Shown here piece by piece: positions 19,490 to 30,965 of a stretch of 64,000 bases of DNA. Position 1 is the first letter of the stretch. Each line of letters begins with the position of its first letter. The DNA comes from Lucinisca nassula (lineage: Eukaryota > Mollusca > Bivalvia > Lucinida > Lucinidae), in contig OY757026.1 in assembly GCA_963580285.1 (NCBI GenBank), positions 65,907,396-65,971,395 on the forward strand, written 5' to 3'. Below the pieces are notes generated by a model. That model did not search any database and was not told where the DNA came from. It saw only the letters and a program-made list of their open reading frames with translations. The translations under genes were made by a program, and so were the position numbers.

Positions 19490-19775
19490 AGTGGAATTCG
19501 TTTCCGCTGACCGTTCCAAGGCGGTTCTTCTGTCGCGGTTTATTTTTGTTATGGTTTGTCTTTGGGTGTTTGTGTCGCTTTTATTATTTTATTTTGGATA
19601 GCCTATTGGCCATTTTGTTGGAAAGTAACTGTCCTTTTAGCTTTCCGCTACTAGTGTTTCCATTAGGGTCTGTTGTTTCATGTTTGTGTTTCGTTCACTT
19701 TGGTGTCTCTGATGGGAGCTGTGGGTTAATTGTATCGATTCCTGGCAATTGCCTCCACTTCTATTCAATAATATA
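19490..19775 (+). repeat. interspersed repeat F
   Basis: TAAAATCGATTTAAGCCCAG ... TTCCGCTGACCGTTCCAAGG ... GTATCGATTCCTGGCAATTG. Full-length relatives at 27580-27870 and 42450-42740 (minus), partial at 48552-48735 and 57082-57190. Reading frames are not conserved between copies, so it is probably non-coding. Confidence 0.75.
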
Positions 19776-20371
19776 TCATGGGTGAAAACTTTTAGTTTCA
19801 GTGCAGCAAAAAATTTTTGTAGTTTTAGGAATATATAACATGCAACGCAAATAGGTTCAATGTTTTCACGTTGCGTCTCATTTGATTCGTTCATGAAATA
19901 TAATGATTTATTTTTACTTAACAGTGAAATTGATACAAATCTGAAACAAATAAAAATAACATAATCACCAGTGAAATGATATCGTATCATTTCACTAGTG
20001 ACAGATACCATTTATGTTGTTTCACTGTTATGAGCGGGAATTACTTTTTTGTTTACGTTATGTTCGAAAAAAATATTTATGCTAATATCGTTAGCCTATT
20101 AAAGTGTGACATTAGAATCGAATGAATAGGCGCCCCATCAACAGCATCACAGTGATTTTGCATGTCTCCCTTTTGATGGCATGCATCTCTGGAGTAAACG
20201 GCACAAAAATGCTCCCTCACAGATTTAGCTATTCTTGGTAGAAATGTACAAGGCATACCAGTTCACTTAACATGCGAAATCGGCCGAGTAAAAGTTTGTG
20301 CTAGGAAGTAGTTTCTAGGGAAATCAGTGCTAAAATCAGAGTGACTTTTTTCAACGTGAGCAACCGACCGC
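19776..20371. other. unassigned spacer
   Basis: A small inverted repeat (GTGAAATGATATCGTATCATTTCAC at 19971-19995) is the only structure seen. No gene. Confidence 0.45.
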
Positions 20372-20663
20372 CGGCCCCCGCCCACCGGGACTTGAAGAAA
20401 TATATGGGCTGCATGATGCTTCCACGCAGAGCTGAATCTTACCCACACACGAGTACTGGTAAACCACTTAGAGGATCTAAGCTGTGTGAGTGTCGGACCG
20501 TCCATGCTTATAAACCCTGTTTGTTTCTTTGGGTGACAGGGCTTGAGATGTCATTTCATCTCAATGGCGTGTAAAAGTCTCACAAAGTTGGAAGCAACCT
20601 CTCAAAAATGACCTTTAAAGTGTTGACGGGGACGTTAAACCTCAAATCAAACAAACAAACAAA
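20372..20663 (+). mobile_element. SINE-A copy with 12-bp TSD
   Basis: Direct repeats GCAACCGACCGC at 20360-20371 and 20664-20675 delimit the element exactly. Head CGGCCCCCGCCCACCGGG, 3' end ACGTTAAACCTCAAATC followed by (AAAC)n. This copy defines the true ends of the family. Confidence 0.92.
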
Positions 20664-20675
20664 GCAACCGACCGC

Positions 20676-21379
20676 GACCGATTGCTACATATGGAATGGA
20701 TTATACACTGACTGGTTGCATGTCACTAAGAGTTTCAAAAATAAAGTGGTCTTCAAATAAGCACGACGCATTCCGCAAAATACCCTGAAAAGCATTTTTT
20801 GAACTTTAAAAATGCTATATTCAAAAAGGCGAGCTGTTTGTTTTGAAACTGACAGTTGTGACGCCATAGCAAGGTCAAAGTAGTGACGTACGACTGAACA
20901 ATTACCGTAGGTGTCCTAATAAATTATAAAATAAAAAGATTTTATTTTCGGCGGATACTTTTCAAATAAAATCAATGCATGTATAAAAAAGCGCTAAAAG
21001 ATGTTCAAAAGTATCATTTGAGTGAAACTTCGTGTAAAACTGAACGGGGCTACATTTTGTGCGGCCTCATATATCTATGGCGATGAAAGTCAGAGGCATC
21101 TTGCGCTAGCGTAGAATGACAAATATAGAATCTTGTCATTAAAAATAGGCATCAGAAGATATGGCAAATCCCCCGACCAAAAGCCAATATGGCCATCAGA
21201 AGATTGTTCACAAATAGAAAGTGCACCAGAATTAAAATGCACTAAGCCCATAGTATATTTTGTATATGTAATGTTTATAGAGACTATCTTCGACTAATGA
21301 TACTAAGGATCGCTTCTCAACATGATGAAGATCCAAGATTTCAAATGCACAAAGTACTGATATACTGAGTTGTCGTTTT
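20676..21379. other. unassigned spacer
   Basis: No gene. From ~21130 GGCCATCAGAAGATT begins the degenerate start of the following core-repeat array. Confidence 0.4.
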
Positions 21380-21990
21380 TGCACATGATATGCCTTTTCA
21401 ACCTTGTTCATACAATTGTGGCAAATACCAGCAATATATCTCAAAGGTATTGGAGTTACGGCCATCAGAAGATTATACTGTCAGGGGAGATAACTCAGAG
21501 TTAACAAGACACTCAGAATTGTGGTTCTTGTGCATAACATGCCTGCCTAACGTCATGTATATCTGTACCAAGTACCATCAATATATCTCAAAGGGGATTG
21601 GAGATATGGTGATCACAAGGTGGTCATACTCTTATATTGAAAGTTAACTCAAATACCACAGGACCAAGAGTTGTGGTTCTTGCGCATGACATACCTTCTG
21701 TACCTTGTATATAATTGTGCCAAGTTCCTTCAATATATCTCAAACGGCATTGGAGTTATGGCCATCACAAGGTTATATTATCCGGGGAGATAACTAAAAA
21801 AAACCAGGGCACCCAATATTGTAATTCTTGCGCATGACACACCTGTTTAACCTCATGTACATCTGCACCAAGTACCATCAATATTTCTCAAATGGGTATT
21901 GCAGGTATGGTGATCACAAGGTGGTCATACTATTATATTGGAAAGGGCGATAACTCAAATACCATAGCATCCAGAGTTGTGGTACTTATG
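21380..21990 (+). repeat. core-repeat array, ~150-bp units (family K150)
   Basis: CAATATATCTCAAA recurs at 21432, 21579, 21731 and 21879 (spacing 147, 152, 148), each followed by a form of ATTGGAGTTATGGCCATCA. The same family in the opposite orientation is at 63018-63800. Neither terminal hairpin is recognised, so this is an internal remnant. Confidence 0.8.
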
Positions 21991-22171
21991 CACGACAGTT
22001 TTTATGGAGAATTGACAAAAGCTATCCTATAATCACAAAATACTAACCCTATATATTTTGCTATGATTATGTGGAAAATATCTTCAACGGGCAATATCTA
22101 TGCTGCCTTTCTTTACCGTAAACTCGAATGAATTTGTGCCTCTTACTTTTCTTCAAGTTTCAGCTTGAGTG

Positions 22172-22449
22172 CATCACGAAAACACACCTATATAAATTTG
22201 ACCCCCTTGAACCCCACTTTTATATAGTAAAACTGGGGTTTCCGGGGGTATACCTTATTTTTCTTATTTCTGCTCTAAAATATAGATTGTGGGTACTCGT
22301 TAGAACCGCCTCATCGAGGCGGTTCTAACGAGTACCCACACTCTATATTTTGAGCAGAAATAAGAAAAATTTCACGATTTTTCATCATAAAATTTTCATT
22401 TTTTCGGCGATAAATGTGGCAATGTATTTGTATAGGCGTGTTTGCGTAA
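22172..22449. mobile_element. hairpin MITE type 1, best-preserved copy
   Basis: Ends CATCACGAAAACACACCTAT and TATAGGCGTGTTTGCGTAA. The core 22263-22368 is an almost perfect 106-bp palindrome centred in GCCTCATCGAGGC, with arms containing GATTGTGGGTACTCG and TTAGAACCGCC. The left flank contains a second inverted block, ACCCCACTTTTATATAGTAA / CTGGGGTTTCCGGGGG. Confidence 0.92.
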
Positions 22450-22649
22450 GGGACCGACCATTTGATTTTCTAGGGGGGGCCCAGGTTTTTTTAGTTAAAC
22501 CAAAATATTTTTTTCACTCCCCAATAAAACTTTTTTTTTTTTTACATGGTCAGAGGGCCGAATTATTTTTTTCTCCATTACTCAGAACCATATTATTTTT
22601 TTTAAGTTTGTATGACTTTTTTAAAACATGTTTTGTCTGGCCGGTATGA

Positions 22650-23000
22650 CTGTCTTCTAGTCTAAATAACACATTCGAGAAGCTTTTTTATTATGGTTTA
22701 AGGCATTTTTGGGTCAGTTTCACATATAGCCAAAAGGGTGAAGAAAGAAGAAAGCAAAAGAACAAAAGGAAGGTCCAAAGCAGGGCTGCTAAGAAACTAA
22801 AGAATGAAGAACCACAGAAAAAGAAACCAAAAACTTCAATACTAGATTTCTTTCAAGCAAGCCCAGAAAAACTTTCAACTTTGATAAAAAGAAAATATCC
22901 TGAGTTGGAAGATCATGATTTAAAAGAAAAACAACCAAAAATTATGAATGTTGAGAAACTTTCAAAGTTGATTATTGCAAAATATCCACACTTAGAGTAA
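22650..23000 (+). CDS. C-terminal coding remnant of the TIR transposon
   Basis: Open for 116 codons from just after a TGA at 22647 to TAA at 22998, but without a convincing ATG. A pyrimidine-rich stretch ending CACATATAG (22721-22729) could be a splice acceptor, giving a last exon of ~89 codons. It is Lys-rich (KGEERRKQKNKRKVQSRAAK), then has PKTSILDFF, then two copies of one motif: EKLSTLIKRKYPELE and EKLSKLIIAKYPHLE just before the stop. The repeated motif and charged linker look genuinely coding, unlike other frames here. Family not recognised. No upstream exons are found in the window. Confidence 0.55.
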   Translation: MSSSLNNTFEKLFYYGLRHFWVSFTYSQKGEERRKQKNKRKVQSRAAKKLKNEEPQKKKPKTSILDFFQASPEKLSTLIKRKYPELEDHDLKEKQPKIMNVEKLSKLIIAKYPHLE

Positions 23001-23119
23001 TTTCTGCACCTACAATAATGCTGTAGTGTGCTAAACAATACTGAAGTTTACTAATTAGAAATGCATCTAGTCAGTTTGTACCACTAGTCAATTCTTGATG
23101 TGCAAATATGACATTCATG

Positions 23120-23345
23120 AATGTGCCAAAGAAAAAACTGCTGTGAAACCAAAGAAACCCAAAACAGTTGCTGTAATTATCCTAAAATTTGAACCTATTA
23201 ATTTCACAATGTGTCCAAAAGATGCAGGTGGGGCCCAAATAGTAAAGTCACTGATCAGACTGTTCTTATAAGAACAGTCTGATCTTGGTCTACACTGTTT
23301 GCATTTAACCTGACTGTGTGAGATCTTAGGATCAAATCTGTGCTG
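23120..23345. repeat. foldback family copy with flanking arms
   Basis: Perfect 32-bp palindrome at 23253-23284 (GATCAGACTGTTCTTA and its complement), followed by GGTCTACACTGTTTGCA. Flanking sequence (TTTCACAATGTGTCCAAAAG) gives a peptide commonly seen as junk in molluscan gene predictions (recollection). Inserted inside the TIR transposon. Confidence 0.7.
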
Positions 23346-23776
23346 TCTCAAAAACAAAACTCACATATTAAAAAGTGTCTATATAACAGTAGCATTTGTA
23401 GTATTATTTCCTCTCACCCATAATGTACCTCTGGACCTTAATTGTCTGTTGCATGTAGGTTTTTATAAATGAGTCACCAATTGTCTGCAAAGAGCTGCTG
23501 ACTTGGCTACCATGTGTTTATTTTTTGCCTTTTTTTTGTTGATACCAATGCTGGGATCTGATTGTATCATTTCTGGCTCATATTTAAACTCATTTTTTTC
23601 TTATGTGATATGTGGAAAATGTCTTTGATTCATGCATATCATTCAGCCACCCAAAAGTATTCAGAATTAATGAGAATTTTGCATTGAACACCACTACGCT
23701 TGGTTTGGTCCAAAATATAAATAGTGCCATTTAAACAACCACAATATATCCAAATGAAACTGTATAAATAATATAA
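23346..23776. other. transposon interior, unassigned
   Basis: Lies within the 4.1-kb TIR element. No coding frame or repeat recognised. Confidence 0.4.
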
Positions 23777-25918
23777 AACAAGAGGACCAAGCTAGCTTGG
23801 TCCTGTATCGCTCACCTGAGCTAACAGATTCAAAGTTTAAGGAAGTGCCAACCTTTACTGAAGGCTTTATGGGAGGACATGGTGATGACAGGGTAAGCAT
23901 TTTCTGAAAATCAAGTAGAATGTAACTCTATGATAAACAGGCTGACCTCACCGGTTTTCAAACTCATTCAAGCTTTTATTCCTGACTTGCTAAGAAGATC
24001 CGATCTAAACTGAAGTGGCTATGGTGATGACAAGTTCAAAAACAAGAGTTTTCAAACTCCTCCAAGCTTTCTGCCTGACTTCCTTGTTTGTAAGTTTCAT
24101 GAAGATCCGTTCAAAACTAAAGGGGCAGCAGTGATGACAATGTAGAAAATAGGCATTTTCAGCAATCAAAGGCACGTCAATCTATGATAAATGTGCCGAC
24201 TTGGCCGGTATTCAAACTCACCTGAGGTTTTATTCCCAGTCACCTTACATGTAAGTTTCAGAAAGATCCGATCAGACTTGGCCAGTATTCAAACTCATCC
24301 AAGATTTTATTCCCAGCCACCTCACATATAAGTTTCAGAAAGATCCGATCAAAACTGAAGGGGCTACGGTGATGACAAGGTCAAAATTTGGCATTTTTAG
24401 CAATCAAAGGGATGTTACTCTATAATAAATGAGCCGACTTGGCCAGTTTTCGAACTCATCCGAGGTTTCATCCCTAGCCACCTTACATATAAGTTTCAGA
24501 AAAATCCGATAAAAACTGAAGGGGCTACGGTAATGACAAGGTCAAAAATCAACATTTTCAGCCATCAAATGGACATAACTCTACGATAAATCAGCTGACT
24601 TGGCCTGTTTTCGAACTCATCCAAGATTTTATCCCCAGCCACCTTACATATAAGTTTCAGAAAGATCCGATCAAAACTGAAGGGGCTATGGTGATGACAA
24701 GGTCAAAAATCGGCATTTTCAGCAATCAAAGGGACGTAAATCAATGATAAATGGGCCAACTTGGCCGGTATTCAAACTCATCCTAGGTTTTATCTCCAGT
24801 CACCTTACATATAGGTTTCAGAAAGATTTGATCAAAACTGAAGGAGCTACGGTGATGACAAGGTAAAAAATTGACATTTTCAGCCATCAAAGGGACATAA
24901 CTATATAGTTAATGGGGCAACTTGGCCGGTTTTTGAACTCATCCGAGGTTTTATCCCCAGCCACCTTACATATAAGTTTCAGAAAGATCCGATCAAAACT
25001 GAAGGGGCTACAGTGTTGACAAGGTCAAAAATCAACATTTTCAGCAATCAAAGGGACCTAACTCTATGATAAATAGGCCACCTTTGCCGGTATGCGAACT
25101 CATCCGAGGCTTTATCCCCAGCCACCTTGCATATAAGTTTCAGAAAGATCCGATCAAAACTGAAATGGCTACGGTGATGACAAGGTCAAAAATCGGCTTT
25201 TCAGCAATCAAAGGGACGTTACTCTGTGATAAATGGACCAACTTGGCTGGTTTTCGAACTCATCCGAGATTTTATCCCCAGCCACTTTACATATGAGTTT
25301 CAGAAAGATTCGAACAAAACTGAAAGGGCTACAGTGATGACAAGGTCAAAAATCAGCATTTTCAGCAATCAAAGGGACGTTACTCTACGATAAAAGGGCC
25401 GACTTGGTCGGTTTTCGAACTTATCCGAGATTTTATCCCCAGCCACATTACATATAAGTTTTAGAAAGATCCGATCAAAACTGGAGGGGCTACGGTGATG
25501 ACAAGGTCGAAAATCGGCATTTTCAGCAATCAAAGGGACTTAACTCTATGATAAATGGGCCGACTTGGCCGGTTTTCGAACTCATCCGAGTTTTTATCCC
25601 CAGTCACCTTACATATAAGTTTCAGAAAGATCCGATCAAAACTGTAGGCGCTACAGTGATGACAAGCATTTTCCCATAGTAAGCCTATGGGACCTTGTGG
25701 TTGCCATAGGAACCAAAGTTTTTGAGCGATTTCAAAAAAATGTTTATGTCATCAATGCCCCACCAGAGGCATGCTACAGATGAGAAATGATTGAGATCAG
25801 CCTGCAGGATACAGAGATATAGCTGCTCAAAAGTGTGGACGGACGGACGGACGACGGACGACGGAGGACCCACTATACTATAAGCTCCTCTGGAGCCTTC
25901 GGCCCAGGTGAGCTAAAA
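23777..25918 (+). mobile_element. pearl-like core-repeat element, 161-bp units
   Basis: Begins AACAAGA and the perfect palindrome GGACCAAGCTAGCTTGGTCC, then TCGCTCACCTGAGC. Core units follow. The marker AAAACTGAAGGGGCTACGGT recurs at 24351, 24512, 24673, 24834, 24995, 25156, 25316, 25477 and 25638, so the period is 161 bp with one 160. Then a unique stretch, (ACGG)n at 25837-25865, and the terminal hairpin AGCTCCTCTGGAGC...CAGGTGAGCTAAAA. Unit length, ACGG microsatellite and layout match the pearl family of bivalves (from memory). Non-coding. Confidence 0.85.
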
Positions 25919-26185
25919 ATGCCACTGATGGTCATTTTTCCATATAATTTATTAATTTTTGGAATTTATATCCCAAACTTATAAAAGACAAATTATAAAA
26001 TACAGATCCAGGGAGTGCCACAATCATCAGACACAGGCCACTCAAGGCACTAGGAGAAAGTGCGGCCTCCACAGAGCCAATACAGTATTAAACATGCGCT
26101 TGATTATAGCCGATATCCAATCATACTTCTGCTGTCAGTTCAGATTCACTATATGTCTATTTTAAGTGTTGCAATTCATACCAAT

Positions 26186-26320
26186 ACATTTGGATATGAC
26201 TACCTATTAAAAATAGAGTTCAACACATCTTTGTTCAGAAACAAGTCAGATCAGATCAAGGAGAAGGAAAGAAAAGCAGTTCCTTTTTCCAAGAAAGTAC
26301 AAAAAGACAATAATTTTTGA
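26186..26320 (+). other. possible coding remnant near the transposon's right end
   Basis: A frame ending NKSDQIKEKERKAVPFSKK...KDNNF and stop at 26320 has a charged, protein-like tail. Upstream residues look random. It may be a relic of the transposon's protein. Weak. Confidence 0.2.
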
Positions 26321-26741
26321 ATAGTTATTAGTCAAAGGAAGTTGTTGTTTTTTTTCTCATTTTTCGCAAACACATATTATTTTTTCCCATTTGTTTTAGC
26401 AAACACATATTTTTTTTTTTCACCAATGCTCAAAAGCATTTTTTTTTTTAAACCTTAAGCCATATTATTTTTTTCTGATGAAAGTAAACCCATAATATTT
26501 TTTTAAAGAAAAACCTGGGCCCCCCCCCCCCCCAGCCCCCAGAAAATCAAATGGTCTGTCCCTAATGGGATCAAAATTTTGAAGATGTCCGGAAACAGAA
26601 ATATTTGCCGAAATATATGAAATAAAAGCGATATTTTACCCTTATCTTGCTGAATATTCATTTAAGCCACACCCATTTCTGTCTATCAACCAATCAAATA
26701 ACTTGATGTCATTTATTGCTACAAATTTATAAATTGAATGC

Positions 26742-26848
26742 TAAACAGTGTAGATCCTGATCAGATGGTTTCTTCAGAAGCCATCTGATCTGGATCTACA
26801 CTGTCCAAACAGTGTAGATCCTGATCAGATGGCTTCTTCAGAAGAAGC
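26742..26848. repeat. tandem GATCAGA foldbacks
   Basis: AACAGTGTAGATCCTGATCA ... GATCTGGATCTACACTGT forms a full hairpin around TTCTTCAGAAGCC, immediately followed by a second half copy. Confidence 0.85.
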
Positions 26849-27579
26849 ATGAACAGCATGATAAGAGTTAAATACTCGGACGAATGACCCTTTCGAAACA
26901 AAACGTCAAATTAATGGACGTTCAGCTACAATTTCACAATTTCATCGGAAAACAATTAGTCGATTTGCTTTTTGCCGGGCAAAATTTCACCTCCTTATCA
27001 ATAGGTATGCTTAACCCTTTTTTTACCAAATGGAATCTTTCTCCTTATATATAGCAGGAATTCATTTCAAAATTTAGGGGTGTCAGGTTGTGTTTTCATC
27101 ATTTTTTTTTTTTTATTTTTTTTTGAAAATGACAACTTTTAGCAAATCGTGGAGGGCCTGTGTCTGATCTGGGCCATCACTGTTTGCCAGGGTACCCGTT
27201 TTGGGGTTTCTGGTACTGAATGGGTTTAAAATGGCCTGTAAGCGACATTATTTAGATCATAGTTTTTTTTTTTTTTTTTTGTTGTCGTTGTTGTTTTTTC
27301 TGGCCTAATGCCAAATAGGCCGGGTCGCACTGAAAAAAAAAAAAAAAACAGGATTACTCGTACTCCTAACGAAAGATCTGCTCAACGGGCGCATCCACTG
27401 AAAAAAAAAACGAAACCATAAAAAAGTAGTCCGGGCTGCTGCTGTGCAAATAACATGGTCATGGTATTTTCACAATGTCAAAATACCTATTTACACAGTG
27501 AAAATATTATTCGTTTCAGAGTATAAAATCTGTTAAACCATCAGGTTAATAAGTCCATGTAATGAACATCAACCTAAAA
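26849..27579. other. spacer with homopolymers
   Basis: T-runs at ~27101-27122 and 27263-27280, an A-run at 27332-27347 and a half foldback at 27154-27190. TTCCATTTGGT-type and TATATATAGCAGGA pieces echo 17700-17740 inverted. No gene. Confidence 0.45.
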
Positions 27580-27870
27580 TAAAAGTGAAGGCAATGATCA
27601 TGAATCGATACAATTAACCCATAGCTCTCATCAGAGACACCATAGGGAAAGAAACACAACCATGAAACAACAGACCCCAATGGAAACATCAACACCAGAA
27701 AGCCAAAAGGACAAAATTGCCAATAGGCTATCCAAAATAAAACAATGTAAGCGACACAAACACCCAAAGACAAAGCATAACAAAAATAAACCGCGACTGA
27801 AGAACCGCCTTGGAACGGTCAGCGGAAACAAATTCCACGGTGGGGGGGGGGGGGGGGGGGGGCTTAAATC
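27580..27870 (-). repeat. interspersed repeat F with G20 expansion
   Basis: Antisense relative of 19490-19775. Where that copy has AAGCCCAGCAG this one has about 20 consecutive G on the plus strand (27842-27862). The 93-codon plus-strand frame is not conserved in the 19.5-kb copy. Confidence 0.8.
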
Positions 27871-28298
27871 GATTTTACGTGGCCACAATCCTCGCCCTTA
27901 CTTCCGTCGCGATTTAGACAAGTACTTTGTTCAGTCCGCATGAAGGCCTCCTTACTAAAATTGATAAACCCCACTTACTATACAAGAAGGATATTCATTA
28001 TTTTCCTTACATATACCTGTGGTAGTTCGAGGTCAGAGGGCGGTGACATAATGAAGACAATAATCGGTTATTTTTTCGAGCTTCTTAAAAGTATCCGGGG
28101 TTGCTAATATGAAAGTAACATGCTAACATGCTAATGTTATTTTTCCCATTGTGAATATCGATTTATTTGTTTCAGATAAAGTAAATGCATCTTGTATGTA
28201 CTTAACATACATATGAAAGAAAAATAATAAAGCATCTCTCTTGTTATCTCTATCAATCACGTAAGCAAGTCCGTGAAATGAGCACCCCGTAAACCCTT
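27871..28298. other. spacer with hairpin MITE scraps
   Basis: GATAAACCCCACTTACTATA at ~27962 and the inverted type-2 end AAGCAAGTCCGTGAAATGAG at ~28263 suggest a decayed antisense hairpin MITE. No gene. Confidence 0.45.
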
Positions 28299-29652
28299 TT
28301 TATACGCCCGTTTTGAAAAAAAAAAACGGTCGTATTATGTTATGGGGCCGGCGTCCGCCCGTCCGTCCGTCCGTAAACTTTTTCGTTTCCGGACAACTCC
28401 TACAGTTAACCATAGACCAAATATTAATAGAGGTATGCCCCTTTGAAAATTGCGGTAAACATTTTCGTTTCCGGATAACTCCTCCTACAGTTTCCATCTG
28501 ATTAAACTGAAACTTTGCAGATAGTAAGACTATGAGGTGGACATGTGCGTAAAGTTTCAAGGTAAACCATACACCAAATATTAATAGAGTTATGCCCCTT
28601 TGAAAATTGCGGTAAGCATTTTCATTTCCGGATAACTCCTCCTACAGTTTTCATCTGACCAACCTGAAATTTTGTAGATAGCAAGACAATGATGTGGAGA
28701 TATGCGTAAAGTTTTAAGGTTAACTGTACACCAAATATTTATAGACTTATGCTCCTTTGAAAATTTGGGTAAACATTTTCATTCCCGTACAACTCCTCTC
28801 CTCAACTCCAATTGACCTGAAACTTTGTAAATAGTAAGACTACAAGGTGGAGATGTGCGTAAAGTTTCGAGGTTAATCATACACCAAATATTTATAGAGT
28901 TATGCCAATTTGAAAATTTTGGTATACATTTTCATTTCCGGATAACTCATCCTACAGTTTTCATCTGATCAACCTGAAACTTTGTAAATAGCAAGACTAT
29001 GATGTGGAGATATGCGTAAAGTTTCAAGTTTAACCGTACACCAAATATTTATAGACTTATGCCCCTTTGGGAATTTAGGTAAACATTATCATTTCTGTAT
29101 AACTCCTCCTACAGTTTTCATCTGATTAATCTGAAACTTTGTAGATAGTTAGACTGAGGTGGAGATGTGCTTAAAGTTTTGAGGTTAACATACACCAAAT
29201 ATTAATAACATTATGACCCTTTGAAAATTTTGTTAAAAATTTTGTTTACGGATAACATCTGATCAACCTGAAAAATATGCTCATTTTGATAAAAACGTTC
29301 GCATTATGTTATGGAGTTGGCGTCCGTCAGAAACGCGTCCGTCCTCCAGTCCGTCCATCTGCCCATAAGCGTTTTCTTTTCGGGATAATGCCTCCTACAG
29401 TTTTCATCCGATCAACCTGAATCTTGGTAGATAGCAAGACTGTGATTTGGAGATGTGTGTAAAGTTTCGAGGTTAATTACTACTGAATTAAGGTGTGGCA
29501 GATTTGGCCATGTAATCATTTTCCATTTATTAAGGCTGAAACTTGAAAAATAGTTACACCATGATGGAGCAGTGAGTACTGTTTTCAGGCTTCAGTCCAC
29601 CAAATATGAATTTGCCATGGGCGTATAATGCCCCGCTTGCGGAGCTCTTGTT
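28299..29652 (-). mobile_element. core-repeat element, ~157-bp units
   Basis: On the minus strand it starts AACAAGAGCTCCGCAAGCGG and GGCATTATACGCCC at 29652, runs through units spaced ~153-157 bp (CCGGATAACTCCTCCTACAG near 28471, 28628, 28784, 28938, 29095 and 29248), and ends with an ACGG-type microsatellite (CCGTCCGTCCGTCCG at ~28360) and an ACGGGCGTATA hairpin. Same plan as the other AACAAGAG elements, different sequence. Confidence 0.8.
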
Positions 29653-29654
29653 AT

Positions 29655-29994
29655 ATACAGAAAACGGGGGTTTTCGTGGGTATATATTATTTTTTCTTAG
29701 ATCTGTTCCTAGACAGAGGTTGTGGGTATCGTTAGAACCGCCTTTATGAGCACCTATAACCTATGTTTTGAGTATCACACATTTTCATTAGAAAATTAAC
29801 CATTTTGGAGATATGAAATAATGCTGTATTTATTTCTGCTCCAAGACATAGGTTGTGGGAGTTTAACGAGCACCTATAAACTATGTTTTCAGTATGAATA
29901 AGAATAACACCACACCTTTTCATCACATCTTTTGCGATATGAACTAATGCACTATTTATTTCTGCTCCAAGACATAGGCTGTGGATACTCGTTA
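29655..29994. mobile_element. hairpin MITE fragments
   Basis: Two broken cores (GGTTGTGGGTATCGTTAGAA at ~29717, ACATAGGTTGTGGGAGTTTA at ~29844) with GAGCACCTATAA right arms. Successive partial copies, none complete. Confidence 0.7.
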
Positions 29995-30274
29995 CATCAC
30001 GAAAACACGCCTATATAATTTCAACCCCCTCAAACACCACGTTTATATCGTAGAATTGAGGTTTACAGGGGTGTACATTATTTTTCTTATTTCTGCTCTA
30101 AAATATAGATTGTGGGTACTCGTTAGAACCGACTAGATGAGCCTCGGTTATAACGTGAACCCACAATCTATATTTTGAGCAGAAATAAGAAAAATATCAC
30201 AATTTTTTCTTCTTAAAATTTTAGATTTTTGGCGGAAATATTTACAATGTATTTGTATAGGTGTGTTTTCGTAA
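29995..30274. mobile_element. hairpin MITE type 1
   Basis: Ends CATCACGAAAACACGCCTAT and TATAGGTGTGTTTTCGTAAT. The core palindrome has a decayed centre (ACCGACTAGATGAGCCTCGG). Confidence 0.85.
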
Positions 30275-30550
30275 TGAGGTGGTTCTAACGAGCACCTTTA
30301 ACCCATGTTTTAACCCATGAGTATGAATAATAATATCACAAATTTTCATAAGGAAATTAAAACCATTTTGGAGATATGAAATAACACTCTTTTTATTTCT
30401 GCTCAAAGAAGCATAGGTTGTGTGTACTCGTTAGAAGCGTCTCTCAATGATGCGGTTCTGACAGGCGGTTTTGGCGAGCTCCTATAAACTATGTTAAAAG
30501 AAAATGTACCATTTTGGTGATAAAAATAATGCACTCTGATGTGTTATCGT
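30275..30550. mobile_element. hairpin MITE fragments
   Basis: GAGGTGGTTCTAACGAGCAC and GCATAGGTTGTGTGTACTCG pieces of broken cores, with no terminal repeats. Confidence 0.6.
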
Positions 30551-30915
30551 AATTTATCATATGCCGTCGCGTCTGAGAGTGTAATAACATCATGTAATAT
30601 TTTCGATAATCCACTGGTGGATTAAATATGCAAATAAGTTAGATGTGTCCCGTAATGTTACATGTACGACGTCCTTAACGACGTAGCGTTTACTAATGGC
30701 TTGATATTTTTGTAAACAATCGTGAATAAAATACGTTTTAAATGTCATATGATAAATAGAATCTTGCATTCGTGCTCATGTATTATTGAATTTATTAAAC
30801 TCGTGGAAGAAAAGGGATGAAATGCTCGACAAAGCCTCGCATTTTATCCCTTTTCCTCAACTTGTTTAATAAATTCAATAATACATGAGCACGAATGTAA
30901 GATCCTCTATTATTG
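30551..30915. mobile_element. element G with ~75-bp palindrome
   Basis: TTTATCATATG starts the element, and its inverse CATATGATAAAT marks the start of a long foldback (30758-30910) with arms GCATTCGTGCTCATGTATTA and TAATACATGAGCACGAATGT. Also contains the small palindromes ATCCACTGGTGGAT and GACGTCCTTAACGACGT. Copies at 45418-45790 and, inverted, 36225-36600. Confidence 0.75.
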
Positions 30916-30965
30916 TATTACTTATCTGGAGTTATGGGGATAATTCTCTAGGGACTGAACTTGAA

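Larger units (their letters stand above)
22449..26563. mobile_element. 4.1-kb TIR DNA transposon, invaded
   Basis: Terminal inverted repeats of ~48 bp, AGGGACMGACCATTTGATTT then a G-run and CCCAGGTTTTT, at 22449-22500 and 26510-26563. Both subterminal regions carry direct copies of an ATATTATTTTTTT motif (22500-22620 and 26340-26510). Contains a coding remnant (22650-23000), a short foldback and a 2.1-kb core-repeat element. It starts exactly at the end of a hairpin MITE. The superfamily is not established. Confidence 0.8.

Noticed and set aside
23115..23357. 80-codon minus-strand protein and the long plus-strand frame opposite it
   Set aside because: Both lie in a GATCAGAC foldback copy. 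Such translations recur wherever the repeat occurs and are not gene-specific.
27662..27943. 93-codon basic protein on the plus strand (and its duplicate at 42532)
   Set aside because: It is antisense repeat F running into a poly-Gly tract. The related copy at 19.5 kb has stops and frameshifts.
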